Below the pieces are notes generated by a model that was not told where the DNA came from, did not search any database, and worked only from the letters and a program-made list of their open reading frames with translations. Both the position numbers and the translations under genes were made by a program. Below, in pieces: positions 35,294 to 45,369 of a stretch of DNA of 64,000 bases (the stretch's first letter is position 1; the number at the start of each line of letters is the position of its first letter). The DNA comes from Streptomyces sp. HM190 (GTDB lineage: Bacteria; Actinomycetota; Actinomycetes; Streptomycetales; Streptomycetaceae): contig NZ_CP047318.1 in the NCBI RefSeq assembly GCF_009857135.1, forward strand, positions 62,001-126,000. The letters run 5' to 3'.

Positions 35294-38200
35294 GCCCCGA
35301 CCCCGCGGGGCGTGGGGAGCACCTTCCCTACGGCCACGACGACTCGGTCGGCCTGGGACCATCCCCGCAGACGCGGGGAGCACGGCTTGGTCGTAGCCGG
35401 GGGCGGGATTCGCGGAGGGACCATCCCCGCAGGCGCAGGGAGCGCAGCTCGTTGCCGACGTTCGTTAGCTGGAACTGGGGACCATCCCCGCGGGCGCGGG
35501 GAGCACCGGAAGCTTCAGCAGGACGTCCAGAACCGCGTGGGACCATCCCCGCGGGCGCGGGGAGCACAGTCTCGGTCATCATCGTCTTCCTCCAGATTCG
35601 GGACCATCCCCGCCGGCCCGGGGAGCACGCCAGCAGTACCCGCAGCCGCAGCCGGGGTGGGGGACCATCCCCGCGGGCGCGGGGAGCACGACGTGTACGA
35701 CGCCGCCATGGCCCAGGAGAAGGGACCATCCCCGCGGGCGCGGGGAGCACGGCCATCAGCTGCTCACCTCCCCGGAGTCCTTGGGACCATCCCCGCGGGC
35801 GCGGGGAGCACGCTGACGTTCGAGAAGACGATCCGCAACGACCGGGACCATCCCCGCGGGCGCGGGGAGCACGCACCCTTCGAGCGGCCCTTGGTCAGAA
35901 TCCGGGGACCATCCCCGCGGGCGCGGGGAGCACGGCTACGTCACCACGGTGACGCACGACTTCAAGGGACCATCCCCGCGGGCGCGGGGAGCACTTTTCC
36001 TCGTACTCTCCCGATAGCTCAACCTTGGGACCATCCCCGCGGGCGCGGGGAGCACCGCTGTGCCAGCTGCGCTGGCCTCGGGGCAGAGGGACCATCCCCG
36101 CAGGCGCGGGGAGCACCAGACTCCGGGAGTACCGGACTTCCGGGTCTAGGGACCATCCCCGCGGGCGCGGGGAGCACGCCACCACCGCCGGCAAAGCCGC
36201 CGCCACCGCGGGACCATCCCCGCGGGCGCGGGGAGCACTCCTCCGCGTTCCCGCCGACGTGCTTGGGCGGGGGACCATCCCCGCGGGCGCGGGGAGCACC
36301 GCCTCGGCCCCGAGTTGTTCCAGACGCTGCCGGGACCATCCCCGCGGGCGCGGGGAGCACGACCAGCTCACAGGCGGCGTCCACGCTCATCGGGGACCAT
36401 CCCCGCGGGCGCGGGGAGCACGGGTCGCTGGAGCGGGCCGTCACCATCGACTGGGGACCATCCCCGCGGGCGCGGGGAGCACCGGGTGTACCGGCGCGGG
36501 CACGGCTGGGGAGCGGGACCATCCCCGCGGGCGCGGGGAGCACACGGTCTTGATCGTGGAGACCTGTCGGAACGGGGGACCATCCCCGCGGGCGCGGGGA
36601 GCACAGCGCCCGCCTGCCGAAGGTCATGGGCTGGGTGGGACCATCCCCGCGGGCGCGGGGAGCACACCGTTGTGACCGAAGAACCCTGGCGGGCTCGGGG
36701 ACCATCCCCGCGGGCGCGGGGAGCACCGGACGCCGGGCAGGCCACGGTTGTCGGTGCAGGGACCATCCCCGCGGGCGCGGGGAGCACGTTCCTTCCGGGG
36801 TTGGTGTGCGGGGTATCCGGGGACCATCCCCGCGGGCGCGGGGAGCACTACAAGCTGCTGAAGGGCCGCCGGGTGACCCAGGGACCATCCCCGCGGGCGC
36901 GGGGAGCACGCGGTGGCCTTGTCGTAGCTGGTCCAGTAGTCGGGACCATCCCCGCGGGCGCGGGGAGCACGCCCACCTCCGCCGCAAGGCAGGCGAGGAC
37001 CTGGGACCATCCCCGCGGGCGCGGGGAGCACTCGACCCTGCGCTGAGCGACGGGCCGCAGCTCGGGACCATCCCCGCGGGCGCGGGGGGCACATCGGCAA
37101 CCTTGAAGGCTGCCGCCTTAAGCTGGGACCATCCCCGCGGGCGCGGGGAGCACTGCTTGAGCTGTTCCTTCAGCTCCTCGATCTTGGGACCATCCCCGCG
37201 GGCGCGGGGAGCACGGATCTGGGCAATGCGCTGGGGCAGCATGTCGGGGACCATCCCCGCGGGCGCGGGGAGCACGACGCGACGGAGAAGGGCTGGCACG
37301 CGCACGAGGGACCATCCCCGCGGGCGCGGGGAGCACTCCCGGCAGAGCGGGTTCGGGTTCTGCGGCACGGGACCATCCCCGCGGGCGCGGGGAGCACCGC
37401 ATCCGGCATCTCGCCGAAGTGGCGTGGCGGGGACCATCCCCGCGGGCGCGGGGAGCACTGGGCGATGCCGGCCATGAGGCGGGCGAGCATGGGACCATCC
37501 CCGCGGGCGCGGGGAGCACTGGTGCGGTGGACGTCGTGGGCTGGGTAGCCTGGGACCATCCCCGCGGGCGCGGGGAGCACGCCTACCGCTGCGCAGATGC
37601 CGTCGCCTTCAAGGGACCATCCCCGCGGGCGCGGGGAGCACTGGCGCGCCCACCTCGACCAGCTCACCGCACCGGGACCATCCCCGCGGGCGCGGGGAGC
37701 ACGCCCTGGGTATCGCGGAGGCTCAGTTCGCCCGGGGACCATCCCCGCGGGCGCGGGGAGCACTCTGAGGAGGCAGGCATGCGGCCCGGAGGGCTGGGAC
37801 CATCCCCGCGGGCGCGGGGAGCACACCGCGTGATTCGCCTGAAGGGCTCCGGGGTCGGGACCATCCCCGCGGGCGCGGGGAGCACGCGAACACGCTGCGG
37901 GCGCTCGGGGATGACGCGGGACCATCCCCGCGGGCGCGGGGAGCACGACGAGTGAGAGTGCCTCGTGCAGTCCGGGCCGGGACCATCCCCGCGGGCGCGG
38001 GGAGCACCTGCGGTTATGCGGGTATGCGGGTATCTGCGGGGGACCATCCCCGCGGGCGCGGGGAGCACGGGTGCTTGAGTCGTACGTCTTCCATGGCGCC
38101 GGGACCATCCCCGCGGGCGCGGGGAGCACGGATCGCCGGTCGGGTCGAACCCGATCTGCACGGGACCATCCCCGCGGGCGCGGGGAGCACGAGGCCCTGC

Positions 38201-38800
38201 TGGGCGTGCGCCTCGATGACCCGGGACCATCCCCGCGGGCGCGGGGAGCACGAGCTGGGGTTGCGCGCCCACATGACGACCTATGGACCATCCCCGCGGG
38301 CGCGGGGAGCACAAGCGGCGGTACCGGTCACCGCGCGCGACCTGGGGACCATCCCCGCGGGCGCGGGGAGCACCGGGGTGGGAGCACTCCCGAGGGCCCG
38401 GTGTCGGGACCATCCCCGCGGGCGCGGGGAGCACGAGCGGGGTGTCTTCGCTGAGCTGGGTGAGGAGGGACCATCCCCGCGGGCGCGGGGAGCACATCTC
38501 GCGGGGGCCGGTCCACCAGGGGTAGAGGGGACCATCCCCGCGGGCGCGGGGAGCACGGTGGCTCGTCGACCTGCTTGTCCCGGTAGGTGGGACCATCCCC
38601 GCGGGCGCGGGGAGCACGCTAACGTGCATCACTGTCAAACCTGAGCTGTGGGACCATCCCCGCGGGCGCGGGGAGCACCTGGCCATCCTGCTCTGACCGA
38701 GGATGCGAGCGGGACCATCCCCGCGGGCGCGGGGAGCACCCCTCCGGGCCCCTGGCCTGCGGCGGAGTTTCGGGACCATCCCCGCGGGCGCGGGGAGCAC
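35294..38800 (-). CRISPR. type I-E CRISPR array 1, 58 repeats and 57 spacers
   Basis: The 29-bp repeat, read on the minus strand, begins GTGCTCCCCGC and ends CGCGGGGATGGTCCC, with GCC between in array form. Repeats start every 61 bases from 35355 to 38772 (57 units). A degenerate copy lies at 35294. Spacers are 32 bases, with a few of 31 or 33 at the left end. Degenerate repeats cluster on the left (35294, 35355, 35417, 35600), so that side is the old trailer end. The leader is on the right, next to cas2. Single variant repeats occur at 36088, 37064 and 38284. Transcription is therefore leftward, the same direction as the cas operon. Confidence 0.98.
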
Positions 38801-38891
38801 ACTTCGTGACCTGCTCGTTTAGGCTCGGCGGCCCACGTTTTTCAGCACTTTCACAGATTCCGACTTTTGTCTCTTAACCGTCATTCCTTCT
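38801..38891 (-). promoter_or_regulatory. leader of CRISPR array 1
   Basis: An AT-richer 90-bp stretch between the newest repeat and the cas2 stop. On the minus strand it holds GTGAAAGT (38847-38854), then 35 bases, then GGTCAC (38806-38811) five bases before the first repeat. The same two motifs with the same 35-base spacing stand before array 2. They are candidates for the adaptation and promoter signals. Confidence 0.75.
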
Positions 38892-39242
38892 TCAGTCTCT
38901 CTTGAATCGGCGGCGTTGGGCGGCCTTGCTCCAGCCCTGTTTGGGGATGGTGTGGGTGGTCCTGGCGTTCGGGTTGGGGCGGCGGATGAGGGTCAGGCCC
39001 TCGTGGTCGACTGGATGCCAGGCGTGGTCGTGGGTGAGGAAGGTGAAGCCTTGTTCGTTGTTGGTGGTGTGGGCGAGTAGAGCGCGGCCTTGTCCTGCGT
39101 ATTGCCGGACTTCGTCCCAGAGGGCATTGCGGATACGAGCTGACGGGTTGCCGATGAAGACGCCCGCCGAGATCTCCAGGAGCCAGCGGGTGAGGAATCC
39201 CCGGAGGCCGGGCGGGCAGTTGGTCAGGACGATGACGGTCAC
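38892..39242 (-). CDS. cas2: CRISPR-associated endonuclease Cas2, type I-E
   Basis: A 116-residue Cas2e. The GTG start at 39242 overlaps the cas1 stop in GTGA. It begins VTVIVLTNCPPGLRGFLTRWLLEISAGVFIGN, the hallmark of the I-E subfamily, followed by VRQYAGQGRALLAHTTNNEQGFTF and a basic C-terminus (KAAQRRRFKRD). Cas2 forms the Cas1-Cas2 integrase that inserts new spacers at the leader end. It is the last gene of the cas operon and lies directly next to the leader of array 1. Confidence 0.95.
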   Translation of the reverse strand: MTVIVLTNCPPGLRGFLTRWLLEISAGVFIGNPSARIRNALWDEVRQYAGQGRALLAHTTNNEQGFTFLTHDHAWHPVDHEGLTLIRRPNPNARTTHTIPKQGWSKAAQRRRFKRD

Positions 39243-40201
39243 CAGAGCACCGCTTCCTCGCTGCCGGGGTCGGCGTAGTTGCGGCCGGAGGCGACCTGGT
39301 GGCCGCGGTCGGTGTGGAGGGTGACGCGGTCCACTTCTTCGGTTGTGTGGGAAGTGGCGTCGGGCAGGAGGAGGGTTTTGATGTCGTCGACGCAGCGGTC
39401 GAGGAGGGATGTTGCGTTGATGTGGTCGCGCAGAGCGCGGCGTGTTCGGGAGCCGACGTCCTGTTCGTCCTGTGCCGCGATGTCGAAGGCGAGGGGGATG
39501 CCGATTTCGGTCTTGTAGAGGTCGGCGATGTCCAGGACGAAGGAGAGTTCGTGGCCTGAGTGGACGAAGCCGAGGGCGGGGGTGCAGCCGAGGGATGCGA
39601 TCACGGCGTGGGCGATGCCGTACATGCATTGTGCGGCGGCGGTCACGGCCTGGTTGACGGGGTCACCGCTGGAGAAGTCACCGGGGGTGTACTTGCGGCC
39701 TTTCCAGGGGATGCCGGTGCGGGCGGCGTGTTCGCGGTAGCAGTCCTTGACGCGGCGGCCTTCGCGCCCGAGGAGTTCCTGGCGGGTGAGGCCGGCAGGG
39801 TCCTCGTCGGGGAAGCGCATCCGGTACATGGCGCGGGCGACGGCGAGGCGGCTGCGCGGGTTGGCCCATTTCAGGGCCTGGGCTTCGGCGAGTGCCGAGG
39901 AGCGGGTCAGTGCGCGGCCGCCGGCGTAGTAGCGCACGCCGTGTTCGCCGACCCAGGCGACGGCTGCTCCTGTTTCGCCGAGGACGCTCATCGCCTGGTG
40001 GGTGATGCGGGTGCCGGGGCCGAGCAGGAGGGTGCCGATGGTGGCGGACGGTATGTGGGTGGTGCCGTCCGCGTCCTCGGCGGTGATGGCGTTGGCGTCG
40101 CGGTGGACGGTGCAGCGTTCGAGGTAGATGAAGGACAGGCGCTCGCTGGTGCGGGTGAGGTGGCGGGGGGTGAGCGCGGTGCGTTTGCCGACGGTCGTCA
40201 C
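39239..40201 (-). CDS. cas1: CRISPR integrase Cas1, type I-E
   Basis: A 320-residue Cas1. Conserved blocks are visible: RLSFIYLERCTVHRDANAIT at the N-terminus, TLLLGPGTRITHQAM, GREGRRVKDCYREHA with the first metal-binding Glu, and CTPALGFVHSGHELSFVLDIADLYK with the catalytic His and Asp. The family's usual length is kept. Its start overlaps the cas6e stop by four bases, so translation is coupled. Together with Cas2 it integrates protospacers. Confidence 0.97.
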   Translation of the reverse strand: MTTVGKRTALTPRHLTRTSERLSFIYLERCTVHRDANAITAEDADGTTHIPSATIGTLLLGPGTRITHQAMSVLGETGAAVAWVGEHGVRYYAGGRALTRSSALAEAQALKWANPRSRLAVARAMYRMRFPDEDPAGLTRQELLGREGRRVKDCYREHAARTGIPWKGRKYTPGDFSSGDPVNQAVTAAAQCMYGIAHAVIASLGCTPALGFVHSGHELSFVLDIADLYKTEIGIPLAFDIAAQDEQDVGSRTRRALRDHINATSLLDRCVDDIKTLLLPDATSHTTEEVDRVTLHTDRGHQVASGRNYADPGSEEAVLW

Positions 40202-40992
40202 CTGGCTTGCTCACCTACGGCGGAGGGGGTGGGGGCGAGGGTCAGCAACCCGCAGCCGTACGCCTTGGCCTTGCCCAGGCCCTGGACGAGGGTGCGGCGC
40301 AGAAGTTCGGGGTCGGTGACCTCGAGGCGGCCGTCGAAGGTGACGGCGAGCAGGGTGACCGGCCGTCGGCCCGCTGTGCTGCTGAGGGGTTTGGCGAAGG
40401 ACAGGTTGCGCTGGTCGCGGACGAGGAGTTCGTAGCGGTCGCCGTGGTGCGGGGCTTTCTTGTGGGTGGCGCCGTCGGGGAGCAGCCGTTTGCTGTCGGG
40501 TTTTTCGCAGATGCGGAAGCCGCAGCGTTGTTGCCGTTCCAGGAGCCAGGACATCTGGTGGACCGGGGTGATGTGGGCGGTGCGTTTGGTCGGTTCGTCG
40601 TCCTTGCGGCGGATGTGGTGCACGGGGTTGGCGGTGAGCCGGAATGCCCAGCGGGTGCCGGGGTTGAGCCGGTCGAGGAAGGGGGCGTAGGGGCGGGTCT
40701 GCCAGCCGGGGTTGGCCTGGTCGGCTGTTGCTGCGGCGGGCCAGCCGGCCTGTTCGACGAGGTGGGTCAGGTCGGGCTGGTCGGGGCTGACCACGTAGAG
40801 GAAGACTTCGGCGGCCGCGTTGCGGTCCAGGCGCCACAGCACCCGCGGCCCTGCGGCCGTTGCCTCGCTGGCGGCGGTGGGCAGCAGGTGGGGGAAGGAG
40901 GCCATGACGGCGGCGTGCAGGGACTGGGGGGAGGAGAGCAGTCGCCGGGCGCCGGGGCGGGCGGTGTTGATGCGGAAGCGGGACAGATACAT
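40198..40992 (-). CDS. cas6e: crRNA endonuclease Cas6e (Cse3/CasE)
   Basis: A 264-residue protein starting MYLSRFRINTARPGARRLLSSPQSLHAAVMASFP. The His in SLHAAVM corresponds to the catalytic His of Cas6e. RVLWRLD is the conserved strand. The glycine-rich loop GLGKAKAYGCGLLTLAP near the C-terminus is diagnostic. It cuts the repeat hairpin in the precursor transcript and stays on the crRNA in Cascade. It abuts cas5e (start codon overlaps the cas5e stop). Confidence 0.96.
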   Translation of the reverse strand: MYLSRFRINTARPGARRLLSSPQSLHAAVMASFPHLLPTAASEATAAGPRVLWRLDRNAAAEVFLYVVSPDQPDLTHLVEQAGWPAAATADQANPGWQTRPYAPFLDRLNPGTRWAFRLTANPVHHIRRKDDEPTKRTAHITPVHQMSWLLERQQRCGFRICEKPDSKRLLPDGATHKKAPHHGDRYELLVRDQRNLSFAKPLSSTAGRRPVTLLAVTFDGRLEVTDPELLRRTLVQGLGKAKAYGCGLLTLAPTPSAVGEQAR

Positions 40993-41729
40993 CAGGTGCT
41001 TTCTTCCTCCAGGGCGGCGAACGGGTCGTGCGCGGGCACGGCTCTGGTCGCGGGGGCGGTCTTCGCGCTGGGGTTTAGTACCTGCACGGTCGTGGTGAGC
41101 ACGGGGCGCAGGGCGTGGCGGCGGTGTTCGGCTGCGAAGCTGAGGGGCTGGTCGCGCAGCAGGTCCGCATCGGCTTCGTCGGGGCGGGCCTCGCGCAGCA
41201 CGGTCAGGGACACCGTCGCGTCGCGGCGGCGCTGTCGGCGGTACCAGGCGGCGGCCTGCCAGGGCTCGTTCGCGAGCGCTTGGGTGAGGTGGGCTGTGCG
41301 GTGCAGGCTGAGCCGGACGGGGTGGGCGGGCGGGCAGGAGCGGCGGCCGAGGTAGGGGGCGTGGACGGGGCGGTTGAGGGCGGCGTCGATCTCGTCGAGC
41401 AGTTCGTCTGCGCCCTCGACGGCGGCGACGAAGACGGCGTCGGCGAGGTAGTACCGCTCGGACAGGGGCATCGGCTTGCCGGTGTCCGCGTGGTGGGCGG
41501 TCTGGAAGTCACGTACCCGCGTGCCGGGCTGGTCGATACGGACGGCGAAGCGGAGCGCGGCGAGGCGGGCCAGGCCCGTGTCGTCACCGCGGTCGAGGCC
41601 GCGGGCGGCGGCGAGCATGCCGATCACGCCGCTCTTGGTGGGGGCGGACTCGGTGGTGCGGCGGGCGAACCGGGCCGAGGCCCCCCATGCTTGCAGGGGG
41701 CCTGCCAGACGCAGGGTCAGCACGCTCAT
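40992..41729 (-). CDS. cas5e: Cascade subunit Cas5e (CasD)
   Basis: A 245-residue RAMP protein beginning MSVLTLRLAGPLQAWGASARFARRTTESAPTKSGVIGMLAAARG, the typical Cas5e N-terminus. Later blocks are FAVRIDQPGTRVRDFQTAHH, RYYLADAVFVAAVEG and PYLGRRSCPPA. It holds the 5' handle of the crRNA in Cascade. A four-base overlap couples it to cas7e. Confidence 0.96.
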   Translation of the reverse strand: MSVLTLRLAGPLQAWGASARFARRTTESAPTKSGVIGMLAAARGLDRGDDTGLARLAALRFAVRIDQPGTRVRDFQTAHHADTGKPMPLSERYYLADAVFVAAVEGADELLDEIDAALNRPVHAPYLGRRSCPPAHPVRLSLHRTAHLTQALANEPWQAAAWYRRQRRRDATVSLTVLREARPDEADADLLRDQPLSFAAEHRRHALRPVLTTTVQVLNPSAKTAPATRAVPAHDPFAALEEEST

Positions 41730-42940
41730 GCGGGCTTCTCCATGCGGTCGGCCACCGCCTGGCCGACCGCGGTGACGAGCGCGGACAGGCTGGGTGTCTG
41801 CTGGCCGAGGCCGGTGAGCTTGTCGGTGGTGGCTCCCACGCGCAGGACCCAGGTCATGGTGGACTGCTCGTCGCCGTAGGCACGTTCGACCTCGGGGATG
41901 TAGTCGGCCAGGCGGGCGGACGCCTCGCGCAGATGCCCCCCGCTCGCCTCGGCGGTCACCGGCTCCTCGAACGCGGCGACGAAACTGATGGGCCGGGTCG
42001 TGCTGAGCTTGACGACGACGGCGTCGGGCAGGGTGTGGTGACCGAACGTGCTGATCTTGCCCTTGGGCAGTGAGGCGACGAAGGCGTGCACGAACGCCTC
42101 CACAGCACGCCGCACGGGTGTGGTGAGGGGTTCGTCCTCGCGCAGGCCTTCACCGAGGTTGGCGGCGAGCTGGTGCACGCTGAGGGCGGCGTAGCGGTAG
42201 AGGGTGGCCGAGTTGAAGTCGACCGTTCCGATCATGCCCGCGCCGGTCTCGGCGTCGGTGTTCTCGTCGTCGACGGCCGTGTAGTAGTCGGACTCGTTGT
42301 CCACCCGGTGCACGCTGATGGCGTGGGCCACCTGTGTGGCGGCATCGACGTTGAAGTCGGCCGAGTCGGCGACCATCCGCCCGAACAGGGCGATGTCCAC
42401 GGAGTGGCGGGTGTCGGCGATCTGTTTGGCCCGCGCCTTGTTGGCCTTGTCCTTCAGGTACGCGGTGATGTCGGCGGCGCCTTCCACGGCGAGCGCGGCG
42501 AGACCGTCGAGCTGGCGGGAGCTGAGGAACATCAGGTACTTCGACTCCGGCGCTGCCTCCTTCTCCTCCTCTGCCCCGGCCTCTGTCTTCGCCTTGCGTG
42601 TTGTGCGCTCCGGCGCCTGGATCTTCGAGCCGGTGGCCGTCTCGATCACCTCAGCCGCCAGCCGCAGCGCCTGAGCGTCCTCGACCGAGGCGTCGAGACC
42701 GGTGATGCGGGCGGCGAGGAGTTCGGCGACCTTCTTCGTCCGTACACCCAGTTCACTCGGGTCGAGGAGCTGCTCGCCCCGGAAGTACTCGCGGGTGACA
42801 CGCTTCCAGGCCTGGCTGGAGACCCGGGCCCGGGGAACCCCGCCGTAGACGGCCGATTTCGGGGCGCCGGTGTCGTCCCGGTTGAGGTTGCTGGGCGGCA
42901 CGGTCTGCAGGGCGTGCACGTCGAGGAAGATGCGGTTCAC
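41726..42940 (-). CDS. cas7e: Cascade backbone subunit Cas7e (Cse4/CasC)
   Basis: A 404-residue protein. It begins MNRIFLDVHALQTVPPSNLNRDDTGAPKSAVYGGVPRARVSSQAWKRVTREYF, the strongly conserved I-E Cas7 start. It contains DIALFGRMVADSADFNVDAATQVAHAISVH and GTVDFNSATLYRYAAL. Six copies line the crRNA in Cascade. An acidic/basic linker (ERTTRKAKTEAGAEEEKEAAPE) near residue 125 is an insertion often seen in actinomycete versions. It starts 45 bases after the cse2 stop. Confidence 0.97.
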   Translation of the reverse strand: MNRIFLDVHALQTVPPSNLNRDDTGAPKSAVYGGVPRARVSSQAWKRVTREYFRGEQLLDPSELGVRTKKVAELLAARITGLDASVEDAQALRLAAEVIETATGSKIQAPERTTRKAKTEAGAEEEKEAAPESKYLMFLSSRQLDGLAALAVEGAADITAYLKDKANKARAKQIADTRHSVDIALFGRMVADSADFNVDAATQVAHAISVHRVDNESDYYTAVDDENTDAETGAGMIGTVDFNSATLYRYAALSVHQLAANLGEGLREDEPLTTPVRRAVEAFVHAFVASLPKGKISTFGHHTLPDAVVVKLSTTRPISFVAAFEEPVTAEASGGHLREASARLADYIPEVERAYGDEQSTMTWVLRVGATTDKLTGLGQQTPSLSALVTAVGQAVADRMEKPA

Positions 42941-42985
42941 GAGGCGTCCTTGGTCGTGGCAGAAGTCGGAAGGAACGGTGGCTTT

Positions 42986-43645
42986 TTACAAGGCAGCTGC
43001 GGCCGGGTTCCCGGCGTCGGCGGCCGGGGGGCGGGGCGGACGGTGGGCGTGGAAGGAGCGGGCCCACGCCCGGCGCACCGTGTCCCGGCCTCCGGGCTGC
43101 TGCCACCGGTACAACTGCTCGGCGAGCAGGGCGTAGTCGAGGGTGATGTCCGCACGGCGCAGGAGCAGCACGATCTCCCGCAGCCGCACGGCCAGGGCGG
43201 GAAGATCCGGAGCATGGCCGGCCCGTACCAGGCGCTTGAGGACGGTCTCGTCGATGTCGCCTGCCGGCATGAGGCGGCGGACGGCGCCGCCGAGCCCGGC
43301 GGGCGCCTCGGTGCGGTGGGGCTGGTGCATGCCGGTCCCGCGTGACTGCTGGTGCAGGGCCCACAGGGTGACCGCGACGTGGACGGCGTCCTCGGCACGC
43401 GTCAGGTCCTCCTCACGCGGGGGCCGCCCGCCTTCCTGCACAGGGGTGTGCAGCGGGCCGGTGTCGATCAGACCCCACAGGTCCGGGACCTGCTGGATCT
43501 GCTTGCCGGCGCCGCGGCGCAGCCGGGCCAGCGCCGCCACCGCATGCGCCTGGTCGGCCAGATAGCCCCGCTGCAGGTCCCCAACGGTCTCCGCGGTGAT
43601 CCCCCGGATCCGATCCGGGAGAGAGACGAAGGCAGCGGCGGTCAC
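42986..43645 (-). CDS. cse2: Cascade small subunit Cse2 (CasB/Cas11)
   Basis: A 219-residue helical protein with the Cse2 signatures ARLRRGAGKQIQQVPDLWGLI, AVHVAVTLWALHQQS and RRLMPAGDIDETVLKRLVRAG, followed by LALLRRAD-like and DYALLAEQLYRWQQP blocks. A Pro/His/Ala-rich C-terminal tail is specific to this copy. It dimerises in Cascade and stabilises the R-loop. It overlaps the end of cas8e by four bases. Confidence 0.95.
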   Translation of the reverse strand: MTAAAFVSLPDRIRGITAETVGDLQRGYLADQAHAVAALARLRRGAGKQIQQVPDLWGLIDTGPLHTPVQEGGRPPREEDLTRAEDAVHVAVTLWALHQQSRGTGMHQPHRTEAPAGLGGAVRRLMPAGDIDETVLKRLVRAGHAPDLPALAVRLREIVLLLRRADITLDYALLAEQLYRWQQPGGRDTVRRAWARSFHAHRPPRPPAADAGNPAAAAL

Positions 43646-45369
43646 GAGTACGCCCTTTCTACGGACAGGCCCGCATCGGCTTCAGCGTCGTCAGCCAGGC
43701 CGGCAGGCGCCTGCTTTCCGTCCGTGCCTGCGCCGGAGAAGCCCGCGACACCGAGCGCATCCCCCAGCCGGTACCGGAACCACTTTTCGGCGTGCGCCGA
43801 GTTGAACCACACGGCGCCCTTGGGCGTGGACACGATCCGGCCCTCCCACGCAGCGTCAGCGGCCTCAGCCAGCAGCCGGTCACCGAGCCGGCCGATGAGA
43901 CGGTGGACCTGGCGCCGCCAGAGCGTGCGCTGCTCATCGGGGTCCGCTGCTTCGGCCAGCGTGCGCAGCCAGATCCGGTACGGGTCATCCAGCACGTCAA
44001 AGCCGCGCTCGCGGGCCCTGGCCCGGGCTCCTTCCGTCTGCGCGCCCGCAGCCCGCGCCAGATCAGTGGCCAGATCTCCCACAGCGGTGACCGCGCGCTC
44101 CGCGTCCCCCACCGCGTCGATCGCCTGCAGCGCGCATCCGCGGTCCTGACGGTGCAGCAGCACCACCGCCATCGCCAGATGGTCATCGACGATCTCATCG
44201 ATCACAGACTGCTGGGTGCCATAGACGGCGCCGACCACCCGGGTACGGATCAGAAAGCCGCGGGGCAGCTCCCCCTCCGTCACCAGCCGGGCGACCCACT
44301 CCAAAACCCCAGGGCGCAGCGAGGACGCCGCCTCACCGCCCTGACCGGCCACCTGCCCCTCGGCGATCAGCGAGGCCAGCCCCCGCCACACCGCCCGCGA
44401 CGGGTCATGCTCCCGCGGCAGATAGACCAAGGCCTCGCCGCGCTTCTTCTCCTGGGCCCTGCTGCGCCGCCACGCGGTCATCGGCTCACGCGTGTGCAGA
44501 TTGTGCGCCGGGAGCGGGTCACCGTAACCGAGAACCACCCCGTGGACACCGGCCTCGTCGAAGTGCAGCCGCACCCGCCGCGTCTGCCACGTGTACAGGT
44601 CCCGCACCCCTGACGGGCGGCGCCCCGCCGCAGCAGCGGCCGTGCACGGCTCCCGCCGCCAGGCCGGCCGGTCCTCCCCGTCGACACGCAGCCCGGCGGT
44701 GTCCGCGGCAACCAGATTGAGCAGCAGCGTCTCGCGCAGCGTCTCCCCCTCGACGAAGACCCCGCCCAGCGCGCCGGCCCAGCCCACCCCGAGCGGGTAC
44801 ACCTTGCCGCTCCTGGCCCGCTCGTCGCCGACGGCACCCGTCTTGATCCCGGAGGTGTCGTAGGCGTGGGTGTGGACCACCCAGCGGGCGGCCTCGGCGA
44901 AGGTCAGCCGGTCCACGGCGGGCATCCGGGCGGTGAAGAACGGCTCACCGTTCGGCACGTCGGCCACGATCCGGTTGAGAGGGAAGACCTCGTCCTTCGC
45001 CGTGCGCAGCCCGGCCGTCTGGAAGAACGGGGCGGCCGGATGCAGAAGGTCGAACCGTTCGCGGTGTTCCTCGAGGTATGCGGCGACCGGTGCGAAGCAG
45101 TCGTCGTCCTCCCACAGCTGCGACCATCTGTCGATGTCCTCCGGCCCGTCCAGCACGTCGTGGACGATCGCGAGCAGCAGCCGCAGCAGGGCGAACTCCT
45201 GGGTGGGCACGTCGCCCACGAGCCGCCGCACGTGGGCGGTCTGCGCGAACACCTCGTTCAGGGACAGCTCGTCGGTGCGGCCGTCGCCGAACAGGACCGG
45301 TATCCACGGCCGCCGTGTCAGATCGAACGACAATAAGCCGTCTGCGCGGCTCCCACTGGCGTCAGGCAC
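43642..45369 (-). CDS. cas8e: Cascade large subunit Cas8e (Cse1/CasA)
   Basis: A 575-residue protein, GTG start at 45369 overlapping the cas3 stop by eight bases. Typical segments are SFDLTRRPWIPVLF, LSLNEVFAQTAHVRRLVGDVPTQEFALLRLLLAIVHDV, HPAAPFFQTAGL and RDLYTWQTRRVRLHFD. It recognises the PAM and recruits Cas3. Length is normal for the family (about 500-580). Confidence 0.96.
   Translation of the reverse strand: MPDASGSRADGLLSFDLTRRPWIPVLFGDGRTDELSLNEVFAQTAHVRRLVGDVPTQEFALLRLLLAIVHDVLDGPEDIDRWSQLWEDDDCFAPVAAYLEEHRERFDLLHPAAPFFQTAGLRTAKDEVFPLNRIVADVPNGEPFFTARMPAVDRLTFAEAARWVVHTHAYDTSGIKTGAVGDERARSGKVYPLGVGWAGALGGVFVEGETLRETLLLNLVAADTAGLRVDGEDRPAWRREPCTAAAAAGRRPSGVRDLYTWQTRRVRLHFDEAGVHGVVLGYGDPLPAHNLHTREPMTAWRRSRAQEKKRGEALVYLPREHDPSRAVWRGLASLIAEGQVAGQGGEAASSLRPGVLEWVARLVTEGELPRGFLIRTRVVGAVYGTQQSVIDEIVDDHLAMAVVLLHRQDRGCALQAIDAVGDAERAVTAVGDLATDLARAAGAQTEGARARARERGFDVLDDPYRIWLRTLAEAADPDEQRTLWRRQVHRLIGRLGDRLLAEAADAAWEGRIVSTPKGAVWFNSAHAEKWFRYRLGDALGVAGFSGAGTDGKQAPAGLADDAEADAGLSVERAYS

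Noticed and set aside
35312..38800. Long open frames of 200-480 codons on both strands across the CRISPR array
   Set aside because: The repeat unit of 61 bases and lack of stops in the GC-rich repeat create periodic translations such as GTIPAGAGST and CSPRPRGWS. They are array artefacts, not proteins.
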